This document shows, one piece after another, positions 7,037 to 17,326 of a stretch of 64,000 bases of DNA. The notes beneath the pieces were generated by a model. That model was not told the DNA's origin. It saw nothing but the letters and a program-made list of their open reading frames with translations, and searched no databases. The stretch's first letter is position 1; each line of letters opens with the position of its first letter. This DNA comes from Cytophagaceae bacterium (GTDB lineage Bacteria > Bacteroidota > Bacteroidia > Cytophagales > Spirosomataceae): the NCBI GenBank assembly GCA_027491315.1, contig JAIXWL010000010.1, positions 310,001-374,000 of the forward strand. Reading direction: 5' to 3'. Made by a program: the position numbers and the translations under genes.

Positions 7037-9475
7037 TTACTTAGTTAAAATCATTTTTTTACGAATTCGATTGGTTTTTTGATCAGGTTGATTCAAAAAT
7101 AATAAGGGTCTTAACTCTCCTTTGGCCCAGGTATCAATTAAATCATCATAATGTGAACTACCCGGATTTCCTGACTGTCCGCCTGGATAAACGCCATAGG
7201 CATTCGGATTTCCTGATTTAGACAATTCAACCACCAATCTCCAAGAAGGTCCTGTTTTGGTAGTTGAAGCATTCACTATGGTACCACCTCCGCCAATGGG
7301 AATATTAAGTCGGCTCAAGGCATCCATGCCTGGAATTAAATGACGAACACCTGTCTGCTTATGTTTGTACCAAACCCAATCAGCACCTAATGGTCCATGT
7401 AGCTTAGTTAAACTATCTACGTTGGCTTGGAAAGAAGTTCGAATGATATCATCCATACTTTCCTTCTTATTCTTGGTTTTCACATTGTCCCACCAAATTG
7501 CTGTCGGTTCTTCGATGATCAATTTCAATGTTCTATCCACCGTTGGAATATTCATAGGCGCCTTTTCATCACTATTGAATTCATCATCCCAAAGGAAAGA
7601 CTGCAATAAAATCACCCAATTTTCAAAAATAGTAGCACCAATGGATTCCTTCGAATTCTGCAAGTCCCATTTCTTCAATACATCGATGGCTGATGCCATG
7701 GCTGGACTAGGATTGGTAATATGAGGCAATAATAATGGCAATAATCTACGGGCCCTGATATTAAAATTATCATTTTGCAGCCCCCTCAATGAATCAACTG
7801 TGGCTTTATTCATGGCTGTTAAGCGCTCATTAATTCTTCTTCCACGCTCAGAGGGAGCAAACTGCCAGCCCAAATAATATGGATAACTTTTATCCACCGA
7901 AAATTGGTTTGCTGAGCTCACAAATCCTCTAGGCGGGTTTTTAACATGCGGATCATGATCATGAGGAATATAGCCCTTCCAATCAGCTGCTGGATCCGTT
8001 CCATCCAATAGATATTTACCTTGTAAAGGAGATTTTAAAGGGAATTTTCCATTGACCCAAAGAGCAATATCTCCTTGATTACTAGCAAAAACAAAGTTTT
8101 GCGCTGGTGCAGAAAAATGGGTAATTGCCGCTTTATATTCCTCATAATTGGCAGCACGATTTAACTGATAAAAAGCAGAAACTTCGCTCGATTTTTCCAA
8201 GGCAATCCACTTTAAAGCATGTCCAACCGGTATATTCGAACGGAATGGTTTTTCGTGACTCAAATAAACCACCGGACCATGGTGCGTGAAAAACACGGTA
8301 TCAACAAAATCATCCTCCCCTCTTACTTTAAACCTCTCTATGCGCATGGTCGTTTTTTTCCATTTTCCATCATGCCAATACTCTCGCTTAGAAGCATCTT
8401 TGAATTTAATTTGGTACCAATCCAACACATCCGAACCCACATTGGTAACTCCCCAAGCGATGTTCTTATTAAAACCGGCAATCACATTGGGTGAACCTGG
8501 CATGGTAGATCCATAAACATTGATACCTGGTGCTACCAATTGCATTTGATACCAAATGGAAGGCAATGAAAGCGTCAAATGGGGGTCATTGGCTAAAATT
8601 GGCATTCCAGATATCGTTTTATTCCCTGCTACTGCCCAGTTGTTCGATCCCGTATTCGGATCTTTTTCTGGAGTTTTCATGGTACTTCCTAAACCTATAA
8701 AATCTGCAGGAGCTGCCGGAATAGGCAAAGGCTTGAAATCTAAGGGAGTCCCTTCGGGGATAATTGGACTTTCTTCGAAGGGATAATTTGGGAATAAATG
8801 CTCGGCTACTTCACGACCATACTTTCTCAAAATATTAGTCATCTTTAAATCATCCGTACCTGATGCCAAAACAAATGACATATTTTTTAAAAATAAGGCA
8901 CTTTTAATTGGTGCCCATTTTTCAGGACGATAATTCAATAATTTATATTCTAAGGGTAATGTTCGGTCATTTAAGCTTTCTATGTAAGCATTAACTCCAT
9001 CTGTATAAGCTTCTAGCGAGGCTTTAGCCACTGGATCTTCCACCATACCTTTTAAGGATTGCTCCGCACCATACACAGCCCCCATTCTTCGTTGAAATTG
9101 ATCCGAGGCCATTCCTTTTGAACCGACGATTTCCGAAATTCTTCCACCAGCAAAATGGGTTTGAAATTCCATTTGCCACAAACGATCTTTGGCTGTTAAA
9201 TAACCCTGAGCCAGGTATAAATCGTGGTCATTTTTAGCAAAAACATGGGGAATAGCCATTTCATCGTACAAGACTTGAACAGGCTCAATTAAACCAGGAA
9301 TTTGTAGGGTCTCCTCCGTTTGCTCTGAGGCATCTGCTTTCTCAGCATTGACCCAGAAACCGTGGAAAGGACTTAGTAATTTACCCATCGGAGGTAAGGT
9401 GCCCCAATTGGTATGCAAGGCATAAGTCCAAATTAAGGTTACGATTAAAGGGAAAAAGGATTTAAATTGTCTCAT
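7037..9475 (-). CDS. Penicillin acylase-family Ntn hydrolase
   Basis: An 812-residue exported amidase of the penicillin G acylase / acyl-homoserine-lactone acylase superfamily. An N-terminal hydrophobic segment (FFPLIVTLIWTYALHTN) is followed by the alpha chain with VQVLYDEMAIPHVFAKNDHDLYLAQGYLTAKDRLWQME. The autocatalytic cleavage site DPNTGSNNWAVAG supplies the nucleophile, Ser at about residue 277 counted from the ATG. The beta chain carries ANDPHLTLSLPSIWYQMQL and the late ...NPGSSHYDDLID...WAKGELRPL. Members cleave amide bonds in acylated small molecules; the substrate cannot be told from sequence. The ATG at 9475 is chosen over the GTG at 9490. Confidence 0.9.
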   Translation of the reverse strand: MRQFKSFFPLIVTLIWTYALHTNWGTLPPMGKLLSPFHGFWVNAEKADASEQTEETLQIPGLIEPVQVLYDEMAIPHVFAKNDHDLYLAQGYLTAKDRLWQMEFQTHFAGGRISEIVGSKGMASDQFQRRMGAVYGAEQSLKGMVEDPVAKASLEAYTDGVNAYIESLNDRTLPLEYKLLNYRPEKWAPIKSALFLKNMSFVLASGTDDLKMTNILRKYGREVAEHLFPNYPFEESPIIPEGTPLDFKPLPIPAAPADFIGLGSTMKTPEKDPNTGSNNWAVAGNKTISGMPILANDPHLTLSLPSIWYQMQLVAPGINVYGSTMPGSPNVIAGFNKNIAWGVTNVGSDVLDWYQIKFKDASKREYWHDGKWKKTTMRIERFKVRGEDDFVDTVFFTHHGPVVYLSHEKPFRSNIPVGHALKWIALEKSSEVSAFYQLNRAANYEEYKAAITHFSAPAQNFVFASNQGDIALWVNGKFPLKSPLQGKYLLDGTDPAADWKGYIPHDHDPHVKNPPRGFVSSANQFSVDKSYPYYLGWQFAPSERGRRINERLTAMNKATVDSLRGLQNDNFNIRARRLLPLLLPHITNPSPAMASAIDVLKKWDLQNSKESIGATIFENWVILLQSFLWDDEFNSDEKAPMNIPTVDRTLKLIIEEPTAIWWDNVKTKNKKESMDDIIRTSFQANVDSLTKLHGPLGADWVWYKHKQTGVRHLIPGMDALSRLNIPIGGGGTIVNASTTKTGPSWRLVVELSKSGNPNAYGVYPGGQSGNPGSSHYDDLIDTWAKGELRPLLFLNQPDQKTNRIRKKMILTK

Positions 9476-9607
9476 TGATGCGTTGGGCACTCATTTGAAG
9501 ATGAAAATTCAAAGATTTTATTTTAATTTAGAAAGACAATTTTACACATTTGTTATTCAATCAACAAACAAAATTAATTCTTAAGTGGGCGAGGCCATAA
9601 ATATTGA

Positions 9608-10549
9608 ATGAAAAGAAGATCATTTTTACAAACTACAGGAATTTTAGGACTTGCTAGTCCTGCTTTACTAGAACAGCAAAGCATCCCAGAACCCATTATC
9701 ATAGCTACTTGGAAAAATGAAAAAGGTACCCAGGCGGGGTATCAAAAAATCATGGAAACAGGAAAAGCCTTAGATGGTGTAGAAGCGGGTGCTTGGGTAC
9801 CGGAGGCAGACCCCAATGAAACGACGGTGGGGTATGGAGGATATCCTGACCGAGATGGACATGTGACCTTGGATGCTTGTATCATGGATCACTTGGGCAA
9901 TGCCGGATCTGTTACTTTTCTAGAGCATATCATGCATCCTATTTCGGTAGCTAGGGCCGTAATGGAAAAAACACCCCATGTCATGCTTTCTGGTGCTGGA
10001 GCTCTGGAATTCGCCCTTTCGCAAGGTTTCAAAAAGCAGAATTTATTGACAGAAAAATCTAAAAAAGCTTGGCTTGAGTGGAAGAAACAAGCTAAATATG
10101 AGCCAAAAGTAAACATCGAACGACATGATACCATCGGCTTGTTGGCCTTAGGAAAAGCCGGTGAAATAGCGGGGGCATGCTCCACAAGTGGCATGGCCTT
10201 TAAAATGCATGGTCGCGTGGGGGATTCTCCTATCATTGGTGGAGCTGTATTTTGTGATGATGAAGTGGGTGGAGCCTGTGCTACCGGCCTCGGAGAATTT
10301 GTGATGAAAACATTGGGCTCCTTCCTGATTGTCGAGTTTATGAGACAAGGTAAAAGTCCACAGCAGGCTTGTGAAGAAGCCATTATGCGGATTGTTAAAC
10401 GATATAAATACCAAGAATTTCAAGTTGGCTATTTAGCCATGAATAAAAAAGGAGAATATGGTGCTTATGCTATTCAAAAAGGCTTTAATTTCACCATTAC
10501 CAAAAATGGAAAAACGGAAGTCATTGAAAGTGCCTCTTACATGTCTTAA
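9608..10549 (+). CDS. N4-(beta-N-acetylglucosaminyl)-L-asparaginase family Ntn hydrolase
   Basis: A 313-residue precursor of the aspartylglucosaminidase/isoaspartyl peptidase family. It starts with a Tat-type signal (MKRRSFLQTTGILGLASPALL). The self-cleavage site is HDTIGLLAL, giving Thr175 as nucleophile. Substrate-binding segments follow: ACSTSGMAFKMHGRVGDSPIIGGA and GACATGLGEFVMKTLGSFLIVEFM. Family enzymes release Asn or Asp from glycosyl-asparagine, or cleave isoaspartyl bonds. Periplasmic location suggests scavenging of glycopeptides. The next gene starts 11 nt after the stop. Confidence 0.9.
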   Translation: MKRRSFLQTTGILGLASPALLEQQSIPEPIIIATWKNEKGTQAGYQKIMETGKALDGVEAGAWVPEADPNETTVGYGGYPDRDGHVTLDACIMDHLGNAGSVTFLEHIMHPISVARAVMEKTPHVMLSGAGALEFALSQGFKKQNLLTEKSKKAWLEWKKQAKYEPKVNIERHDTIGLLALGKAGEIAGACSTSGMAFKMHGRVGDSPIIGGAVFCDDEVGGACATGLGEFVMKTLGSFLIVEFMRQGKSPQQACEEAIMRIVKRYKYQEFQVGYLAMNKKGEYGAYAIQKGFNFTITKNGKTEVIESASYMS

Positions 10550-10560
10550 ATCATTTCACT

Positions 10561-12393
10561 ATGACGAACGAAATTAAAACAAGAAAGCCCGTAGTTAAAA
10601 AGAAATTCTTAGTCGAAGTAGCTTGGGAAACATGTAATCAAGTAGGTGGAATATATACGGTTATTCGTACCAAAGTTCCTTCTATGGTGGAAAAATGGGG
10701 AGATGACTATGCCTTATTAGGCCCCTATTTTCCTCAAACGGCTGCAGCTGAATTTGAGGCTCTACCAGTGGGAGAAGACACCCCAATGGAAAGGGCCATT
10801 TTGTGGATGAGGGAGCAAGGATATCAAGTGCATTATGGTAATTGGTTAATAACCGGTAAACCAAAAATCATTCTCTTTGACATAGCTTCCATTTATGACC
10901 AAATAAATGCCATCAAAGGTAGAATTTGGGAAAACCATAAAATCTCCACCTTAGGAGTAGAAGAATTAGTAAACCAAACCATTGCTTTGGGGGAATTAAT
11001 CCGACTATTCATCACGAAATGGGCACAAGAAAATCAGAATAAAAAAGACCTAATCGTTCATTTTCATGAATGGATGGCTTCCACTTGTCTACCTGATTTA
11101 AAGAAAGATAAAGTAAAAATTTCAACGGTATTCACGACACATGCTACCATGTTAGGGCGTTACCTCGCCGGCAATGTTCCCAATTTTTATGATGTCATAG
11201 ATACATTTGACTGGTATAAAGAAGCCGTTAATTATGGCATTGAAGCTCAAGCTAGCTTTGAAAGACATGCCGCTCAAAAAGCAGACGTTTTGACTACCGT
11301 CAGTGATATCACGGCCAAAGAATGTCAATATTTTTTGGGTCGAATACCTGAATTGATCTTGCCAAATGGATTGAATATCCAACGCTTCGCAGCCTTGCAT
11401 GAGCATCAAAATTTGCATTCCAAATACAAGCAGAATTTATCTGAATTTGTCATGGGGCATTTTTTCCAAAGTCAAGCATTTGACCTGGATCAAACCCTCT
11501 ACTTATTTACCTCTGGTCGATTCGAATATAGCAATAAAGGATACGATTTAACGCTTGATGCACTCGCCTTGTTAAATCAAAAAATGAAGGACATTGGCTC
11601 CAAGAAAACGGTGGTAATGTTTTTTGTCACCAAGCAGCCATACCATTCCATTGATCCAGAAGTATTGCATTCACGTGCCGTATTAAATGAAATTCGAGAG
11701 AACTGCTCAGCCATTGAAAAAGAAGTAGGGGAAAAACTATTTTTAGCAGCTGCTTCTTCCAACAACCTACAATTACCTGATTTAAACAATTTTGTTGATG
11801 AATATTGGCGACTTCGTCTTAGAAGAACAGTTCAAACTTGGAAATCTGGTTCTCGTCCTAAAGTGGTTACTCACTTATTGAAACAAGAAGATGACATCAT
11901 CCGCAATTTGCATCGCACCAACTTATTGAATAACCCAGATGATAAAGTCAAGATTGTTTATCACCCTGATTTTATTGTTTCTACGAATCCATTATTTGGT
12001 TTAGATTACAGTCAGTTTGTACGAGGATGTCATTTAGGTGTATTCCCAAGTTATTATGAACCATGGGGGTATACTCCATTAGAATGTATGGCTAGAGGTG
12101 TGCCTACAGTTACTTCCGACTTATCTGGTTTTGGGGATTATATCATGCAAATCATGCGAGATTATGAGCAATGGGGCGTAAGCGTAGTGAATCGTAAAAG
12201 CCAAACTTACCAAGAGTCGGTGGAACAATTGGCCAACAATTTATTCAAATTTACCCAACAATCTCAAAGGGAAAGAATTACGCAAAGAAACCGCGTAGAG
12301 AGTATTGCGGATACCTTTGATTGGTCCAATTTACGTAGCTATTATGATACGGCCCACGAATTGGCCCTAATGAAAAAAAGGAATAAGGCATAA
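10561..12393 (+). CDS. Glycogen synthase, GT3 (eukaryotic-type)
   Basis: A 610-residue glycogen synthase of CAZy family GT3, the animal/fungal type rather than the usual bacterial GlgA (GT5). Diagnostic segments are VEVAWETCNQVGGIYTVIRTKVPSMVEKWGDDYALLGPY, VHFHEWMAST, TTHATMLGRYLAG and the C-terminal donor-site LGVFPSYYEPWGYTPLECMARGVPTVTSDLSGFG with the E-x7-E pattern (EPWGYTPLE). It extends glycogen chains using a nucleotide-glucose donor in the cytoplasm. GT3 enzymes occur in many Bacteroidota. An intrinsic terminator follows. No other glycogen genes are in the window. Confidence 0.93.
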   Translation: MTNEIKTRKPVVKKKFLVEVAWETCNQVGGIYTVIRTKVPSMVEKWGDDYALLGPYFPQTAAAEFEALPVGEDTPMERAILWMREQGYQVHYGNWLITGKPKIILFDIASIYDQINAIKGRIWENHKISTLGVEELVNQTIALGELIRLFITKWAQENQNKKDLIVHFHEWMASTCLPDLKKDKVKISTVFTTHATMLGRYLAGNVPNFYDVIDTFDWYKEAVNYGIEAQASFERHAAQKADVLTTVSDITAKECQYFLGRIPELILPNGLNIQRFAALHEHQNLHSKYKQNLSEFVMGHFFQSQAFDLDQTLYLFTSGRFEYSNKGYDLTLDALALLNQKMKDIGSKKTVVMFFVTKQPYHSIDPEVLHSRAVLNEIRENCSAIEKEVGEKLFLAAASSNNLQLPDLNNFVDEYWRLRLRRTVQTWKSGSRPKVVTHLLKQEDDIIRNLHRTNLLNNPDDKVKIVYHPDFIVSTNPLFGLDYSQFVRGCHLGVFPSYYEPWGYTPLECMARGVPTVTSDLSGFGDYIMQIMRDYEQWGVSVVNRKSQTYQESVEQLANNLFKFTQQSQRERITQRNRVESIADTFDWSNLRSYYDTAHELALMKKRNKA

Positions 12394-12414
12394 CAACTGA
12401 TGCCATTTCATTTT

Positions 12415-12455
12415 AAAAGCCTTGTCAGAATAGAATCATTCCGACAAGGCTTTTT
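12415..12455 (+). terminator. Intrinsic terminator after glycogen synthase
   Basis: AAAAGCCTTGTC ... GACAAGGCTTTTT forms a strong stem with a run of T on the plus strand, 22 nt after the glycogen synthase stop. It abuts the end of the convergent alkD-like gene and its A-run may serve both strands. Confidence 0.88.
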
Positions 12456-13115
12456 CTATAAATGCTTCAAAGCTTCCCTCCTACTCAAGGCGGCTAATTC
12501 ATGGGATTTGACAAAATCTTTCACCCAAATGCTATCCACTCGAGCATATTGTCTTAATGACCAACCGATAGCTTTTTGGATGAAAAATTCTTTCTCCCGA
12601 GAAAGTTCCAAAATGATGCTGGATAATAAGTCGATATCGGTCTTTTGCTTATATGTCAGCTGAAACAAAACACAAACCCGGTGAAGCCAAAAATTACCCG
12701 ATGACATCCAACGACTAATCCAAAAATCTCGTTGAGCAGGATTTTTCAATAAATAATGCCCCATAACATGCGGCCCCAAAACATCTACAACATCCCACCA
12801 GGATTGATTTCCAATCCAATTTTCCACTAATTCGGGAATTCGATCATCCCATTGTTTTTTCTCCAAAAAGAGGTAATCCAATGCGAGGTATTGAAATTCT
12901 CGTTCCCTCATTTGAAATAATTCATTGGCTACCACAAACCAATCTAAACCTTTACCTTCCTGCTTGTACCATGCCTGGAGAATTTGATGCCTCAGCGGTT
13001 TCTTAATCCCTAAAAATGGGAATTGATCCCGCATGTATTTCCTCATCCAGAACGAATTTTCTTCCTGGGCATGGGCATGCATATGCTCAGATAAGTGGGC
13101 TAATGGAGCATTCAT
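12456..13115 (-). CDS. AlkD-like DNA alkylation repair protein
   Basis: A 219-residue all-helical HEAT-like repeat protein of the DNA alkylation repair (AlkD) family. Recognisable parts are MRDQFPFLGIKKPLRHQI, EREFQYLALDYL, WDVVDVLGPHVMGHYLL, WISRWMSSGNFWLHRVCVLFQL and KEFFIQKAIGWSLRQYARVDSIWVKDFVKSH. These include the Trp/Asp-rich regions typical of the DNA-binding concave face. Family members excise bulky or cationic alkylpurines without base flipping. The ATG overlaps the stop of the upstream GH106-like gene by 4 nt, so the repair gene is translationally coupled to a carbohydrate gene. Confidence 0.88.
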   Translation of the reverse strand: MNAPLAHLSEHMHAHAQEENSFWMRKYMRDQFPFLGIKKPLRHQILQAWYKQEGKGLDWFVVANELFQMREREFQYLALDYLFLEKKQWDDRIPELVENWIGNQSWWDVVDVLGPHVMGHYLLKNPAQRDFWISRWMSSGNFWLHRVCVLFQLTYKQKTDIDLLSSIILELSREKEFFIQKAIGWSLRQYARVDSIWVKDFVKSHELAALSRREALKHL

Positions 13116-15817
13116 CGATTACTAAAATAGATGTTACCTTGCAGGCCACTGTCCGTTATGGGCCAATTAGAAGCATCAAAAGGATTATATCGAATGTCCA
13201 CAAAATTAATCTCATAGAAATTTTTCCATTTCCCTCCCTCTTTATCCAACTGGCGGATTCGATTAGCTGATACATTGGTTACTTCCAATTCGATGTGGTT
13301 TTCTTCTTTCAATATTCCTGCAGGAAGCTTTAATTGAAATGGAATTGACCAAACTATTCCTACATCTTTTCCATTTAACCGCACCTTTACCCAATCTCTA
13401 ACCTGATCAAAATGAAGGATTTTAGCTGATTTTAATTCTTCCGCACTTAAAGAAAAATCAAAGGAGTATTTCGCAGAGCCACTAAATTGATGCGTAGATG
13501 AGTCCTTCGTCCAATAGCCTAATTCCTTCATTTTAAGGGAAGGAGGTAAAAAGGGCGAACCATGTAAAAAATCTACTTGTATGTTACCCTTAGGCTGGAT
13601 AAGGACTTCTTGTTTTTCTAACAAAGCTTGAATTTCCCCTCCTTTAAAAGTATTTGACACCTTGATAATCCGGCTTTCACCTGGCGCCAAGACTAAGTTT
13701 AAAACTTTAGATTTCGGTAATTTAATTTTCTTCAACTCCAGTGTCAATGGATTCAAAAGTTCAAGGCTCGAACCAGATTTTGCTAGGGAAATATTTCCCT
13801 CTGAAAACTGATGGGATAAATTGCTAACAAAATAAGCAAAACCGTTTTCCGTCCTTTTACGGATAAAAGAAAGCCCTTGCTCGGCCATCGTTTCCTTACT
13901 GACAGCGTGACGAGTTAAGGCATCAGCAGGATCAGATAATACCTTTAATAGAAAACTTTCTCGGGCCTTATTCCAGCGCTCCTTTTGTTCATCTGAATAA
14001 TTCCAAGTACTAGGCACTGAGGGAATATGTTCTAAAAAATAAACGGGCATACCCTGCTTAACCCATCCGGCTAATAATTCCATAGTTTCCAAAGACAAAT
14101 GGGTACTAGGAGGAATTAATAACATCTTATAGGTATTACCCGAAGGGGCCTTCCATCTCTTTGGAGCTACTACCTGTAAAGTGCTAAGTAAATGATCAGA
14201 TACATAATCGACCTGAAAACCACGGTTTTGTAAGGCATTGGACCACTTACCAAATGGGGTTTGAATCATCCAATCACGACTATTGGCATGCAAATCCAGC
14301 GCATGTGTTTTACCGGATGCATTTCTTTGATGCCAAATATCTTCCATGGGAAAATACAACAACAAGTCAGCGTCGGTCGGATACTTCTGCAACATGCTTT
14401 GACATGTTTCAATGTACTTGTTCAATTCGGGCAATGCACCCCAAAAATGGCTTTGTGGGTTAAAATTGGTACTAGCATAAAATAACCAACCTGGCCAGGC
14501 TACTTCGGGTGGTGAATAGGTAGCACCATGGTAGAAAACATGGTTGACTCCACCAATAAAAACTTCATCAATGATGGGTTTTACTTGAGCCAATGAAACT
14601 TTAAAATGGTTACCTAACCAAGTAGCTGTTTCACAAGAAACAAGTTTTTTACCCATGATATCAGCTGCCGAAGAAGCCAATTTGATATTTCGTAGGTCAG
14701 GTATTCCAAATCGAACGCTATCATAATCAGGATCAATGCGATACCCTGGAATGGTATAGGGCTTACTACCAAAAAACTCGGTTTCCGGAATGTCCACTGA
14801 GGCATATAAATCAATTAAATTTCCAGGGGATCCATGTGCTTGATCCCGACTTATAAATCCTTGACTTTTAATCCATTGTGCCCAAGGTTTGGTAAACTGA
14901 TTTAACAATAAATCAGCTAAGGTACGGTGATAATCCGCCCAAACTTGGTTTTGGAATTCGCCTTCTGCTTTTGCTTCTGCCAAAACGGGTAAATAATGGC
15001 GTAAATCGTAGCCGTTTATGCGCTTAAATTCATCAAATAAACGAGGACTAAAGTTTGCTCCATAAACTTCATAAGAATCGGTATAAATGGCTCTTAAGGG
15101 GGCATGCGACTTTTTTAAGACAGCCGCAAAAGGTTGTTTATAAACATCCCAAGCTTCTTGAGAAAAATGATCCATGACCAAACCTTCCCCACCCGGAGCG
15201 GCGCGTTTCACCTTTTGTTGGGTTAATGTCTGGTAAAACAAATAAACAACGGTATTAGAGACTTTGGCTTTCCAGTTGGCTAGTTGGCCCTGTTGATATA
15301 ATGGCCATAAATCTTCTTGAAAATTCTTAGCTTGATAAGCGGTGATGGATACCAATTTAGCATTGGGAAATTTATCAAGCGCGGGGGAAATTGGGGCTAA
15401 TTTTTCTCCTTCAGATAAAGTTATTTGTTGAATTTTATACGATTTGGCCGCTTCGGATGCTCCAATTTGTGGCCCTCCATACGGCCAGCCGGTTCCTAAG
15501 GTTAAATCAATCCCCAAGTGTAACCTTTTGGCTTCCTTCAAGACAAATGCCAATTTACTATTCCACTCAGGACTTAGGTAATTCAAAAATTGCTTCTCAT
15601 AACCTTTAGCTCCGTAAATAGGAATGATATGTAAGCCCCCAAAACCTGCTTTAGAAAAAGCCTCCAAGTTATGCGTAATTCCTTTTTCAGAAACAGCATT
15701 TCCAGGCCACCACCAATATGCCCAGGGTTTGGCACTTGAAAAAAGAGCAGGGTCTTTCGGCCCTGCTGCTTTAACATTGCTGCCAATTAACAGCAATAAA
15801 AAGAGAATTTTCTTCAT
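13112..15817 (-). CDS. GH106-like alpha-L-rhamnosidase
   Basis: A 901-residue exported glycoside hydrolase resembling family GH106. The signal peptide is MKKILFLLLLIGSNVKA. The catalytic TIM-barrel start is recognisable from AYWWWPGNAVSEKGITHNLEAFSKAGFGGLHIIPIYG and EWNSKLAFVLKEAKRLHLGIDLTLGTGWPYGGP. Later come YTDSYEVYGANFSPRLFDEFKRINGYDL and a C-terminal beta-sandwich with VRDWVKVRLNGKDVGIVW. GH106 enzymes release rhamnose from plant or algal polysaccharides. The start at ATG 15817 lies 4 nt after the xylA stop, forming an operon with it. The fold family is fairly sure; the rhamnose specificity is inferred. Confidence 0.83.
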   Translation of the reverse strand: MKKILFLLLLIGSNVKAAGPKDPALFSSAKPWAYWWWPGNAVSEKGITHNLEAFSKAGFGGLHIIPIYGAKGYEKQFLNYLSPEWNSKLAFVLKEAKRLHLGIDLTLGTGWPYGGPQIGASEAAKSYKIQQITLSEGEKLAPISPALDKFPNAKLVSITAYQAKNFQEDLWPLYQQGQLANWKAKVSNTVVYLFYQTLTQQKVKRAAPGGEGLVMDHFSQEAWDVYKQPFAAVLKKSHAPLRAIYTDSYEVYGANFSPRLFDEFKRINGYDLRHYLPVLAEAKAEGEFQNQVWADYHRTLADLLLNQFTKPWAQWIKSQGFISRDQAHGSPGNLIDLYASVDIPETEFFGSKPYTIPGYRIDPDYDSVRFGIPDLRNIKLASSAADIMGKKLVSCETATWLGNHFKVSLAQVKPIIDEVFIGGVNHVFYHGATYSPPEVAWPGWLFYASTNFNPQSHFWGALPELNKYIETCQSMLQKYPTDADLLLYFPMEDIWHQRNASGKTHALDLHANSRDWMIQTPFGKWSNALQNRGFQVDYVSDHLLSTLQVVAPKRWKAPSGNTYKMLLIPPSTHLSLETMELLAGWVKQGMPVYFLEHIPSVPSTWNYSDEQKERWNKARESFLLKVLSDPADALTRHAVSKETMAEQGLSFIRKRTENGFAYFVSNLSHQFSEGNISLAKSGSSLELLNPLTLELKKIKLPKSKVLNLVLAPGESRIIKVSNTFKGGEIQALLEKQEVLIQPKGNIQVDFLHGSPFLPPSLKMKELGYWTKDSSTHQFSGSAKYSFDFSLSAEELKSAKILHFDQVRDWVKVRLNGKDVGIVWSIPFQLKLPAGILKEENHIELEVTNVSANRIRQLDKEGGKWKNFYEINFVDIRYNPFDASNWPITDSGLQGNIYFSNR

Positions 15818-15821
15818 TTTC

Positions 15822-17150
15822 TTAGACAAATCTGCCCAATAAATTTTCTAAATATTCTTGCTTTCCTGATATCAAGGCTGGCTCACCAATTTCAGTGGCA
15901 ATTTGATATAAGTCTTCCAATTTCAATTTTCCTTGCTCAAATTCCGCTCCTTTACCTGAATCAAAGCTGGCATAACGAGCAGCTTTCAAACGATCCATTT
16001 CTCCGTGAGTTAAAATCTTATCAGCGATCAATAAAGCCCGAGCAATGGTATCCATTCCACCTACGTGAGCATAGAATAAATCAGCCGCATCCGTTGAATT
16101 TCTACGACGCTTCGCATCAAAGTTAATTCCTCCTCCAGCTAAACCACCTTGACGTAATACGATGGCCATAGCTTCAGCCCATTCATAAATATCCGTTGGG
16201 AATTGGTCAGTATCCCAACCATTTTGATAATCTCCGCGGTTAGCATCCATCGAAGCTAGCATTCCATTATCAGAGGCTACTTGGCACTCATGTGCAAAAG
16301 TATGACCAGCTAAAGTAGCATGGTTAACCTCTAAATTCAATCCAAATTCAGAAAGCAAATCAAACTCTCTCAAGAAACCAATCACCGTAGCTGAATCATA
16401 ATCATATTGATGCTTTGTCGGCTCACAAGGTTTTGGTTCAATAAAGAATTTACCTTTAAATCCATTTCTACGAGCATATTCCACACAAGTATGCAACATA
16501 CGAGCAAAGTGCTCACGCTCGCGTTTCATGTCCGTGTTTAATAATGACATATAACCTTCTCTACCTCCCCAGAAAACATAACCACGTCCTCCCAATTTTA
16601 TCGTTGCATCAATCGCTGATTTTAACTGAGCACCCGCATGGGCCACTACTTCAAAATTTGGATTGGTCGCTGCACCGTTCATATACCGCTCATTTGAGAA
16701 CAAATTGGCCGTTCCCCAAAGTAATTGAACGCCACTTTCCGCTTGTTTCTTGGCAAAAATATCGGAAATGTATTGCACGCGACTGCTGAATTCTTTCGGA
16801 TCATTCGACTGATCGATAGCATCCACGTCGTGGAAACAATAAAATGGTGCACCTATTTTGGTAATAAATTCAAATGCTGCATCAGCTTTATCTGCCGCGC
16901 GCTGACGAGGATCAGATGCTACATCCCATGGATAGTGATGCGTGCCTGGTCCAAATGGGTCTGAACCATCTCCACAAAAAGAGTGCCAATACGCAATAGC
17001 AAAACGAAGGTGCTCCTTCATGGTTTTACCCGCTACTATTCTATTTTCATCATAGTAACGAAATGCTAAAGGATTATCAGAATCAACTCCTTCAAATTTA
17101 ATTTTTTCGATGCCTTTGAAATATTCTTTTTGGCCTATAATCACACTCAT
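15822..17150 (-). CDS. xylA: Xylose isomerase
   Basis: A 442-residue D-xylose isomerase (xylose to xylulose, metal-dependent, cytoplasmic). All the family blocks are present: [36 protein letters not shown] with the catalytic His and Asp, [35 protein letters not shown] with metal-binding Glu and Lys, [15 protein letters not shown], and [30 protein letters not shown]. The length fits the class II enzymes. It is first in a three-gene operon with the GH106-like and AlkD-like genes. No xylulokinase or xylose transporter is nearby, so the rest of the pathway is elsewhere or another aldose is the substrate. Confidence 0.97.
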   Translation of the reverse strand: MSVIIGQKEYFKGIEKIKFEGVDSDNPLAFRYYDENRIVAGKTMKEHLRFAIAYWHSFCGDGSDPFGPGTHHYPWDVASDPRQRAADKADAAFEFITKIGAPFYCFHDVDAIDQSNDPKEFSSRVQYISDIFAKKQAESGVQLLWGTANLFSNERYMNGAATNPNFEVVAHAGAQLKSAIDATIKLGGRGYVFWGGREGYMSLLNTDMKREREHFARMLHTCVEYARRNGFKGKFFIEPKPCEPTKHQYDYDSATVIGFLREFDLLSEFGLNLEVNHATLAGHTFAHECQVASDNGMLASMDANRGDYQNGWDTDQFPTDIYEWAEAMAIVLRQGGLAGGGINFDAKRRRNSTDAADLFYAHVGGMDTIARALLIADKILTHGEMDRLKAARYASFDSGKGAEFEQGKLKLEDLYQIATEIGEPALISGKQEYLENLLGRFV

Positions 17151-17300
17151 GGTTCAACAGTTTAAATTATATCTATAAGCTTCAAAACTACAAAATCTAC
17201 CTAAGACTAAAATAGCAATCTATCCTTTTTTTTTAGTCTGTCCTGCCTGATAATCAACGAAGGCTTAAGAATAGATGAACAAAGAGTAAAATCTTTTTTC

Positions 17301-17308
17301 TATTTTTG
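17301..17308 (+). promoter_or_regulatory. Possible -7 promoter box TATTTTTG
   Basis: This matches the Bacteroidota TAnnTTTG -7 consensus and lies 18 nt before the M1 peptidase ATG. No good TTTG -33 box is seen at the right distance, so this is a weak call. Confidence 0.4.
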
Positions 17309-17326
17309 AAAAAAAAGAGCTCATCA

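Noticed and set aside
12400-12663. Plus-strand ORF of 87 codons after glycogen synthase
   Set aside because: It runs through the intrinsic terminator and then antisense to the well-supported AlkD-like gene.
15822-17150. xylA with the GH106-like gene as a polysaccharide utilisation locus
   Set aside because: No SusC/SusD pair, hybrid sensor or other glycosidase is adjacent; the nearest TonB receptors lack SusD partners and lie in other operons.
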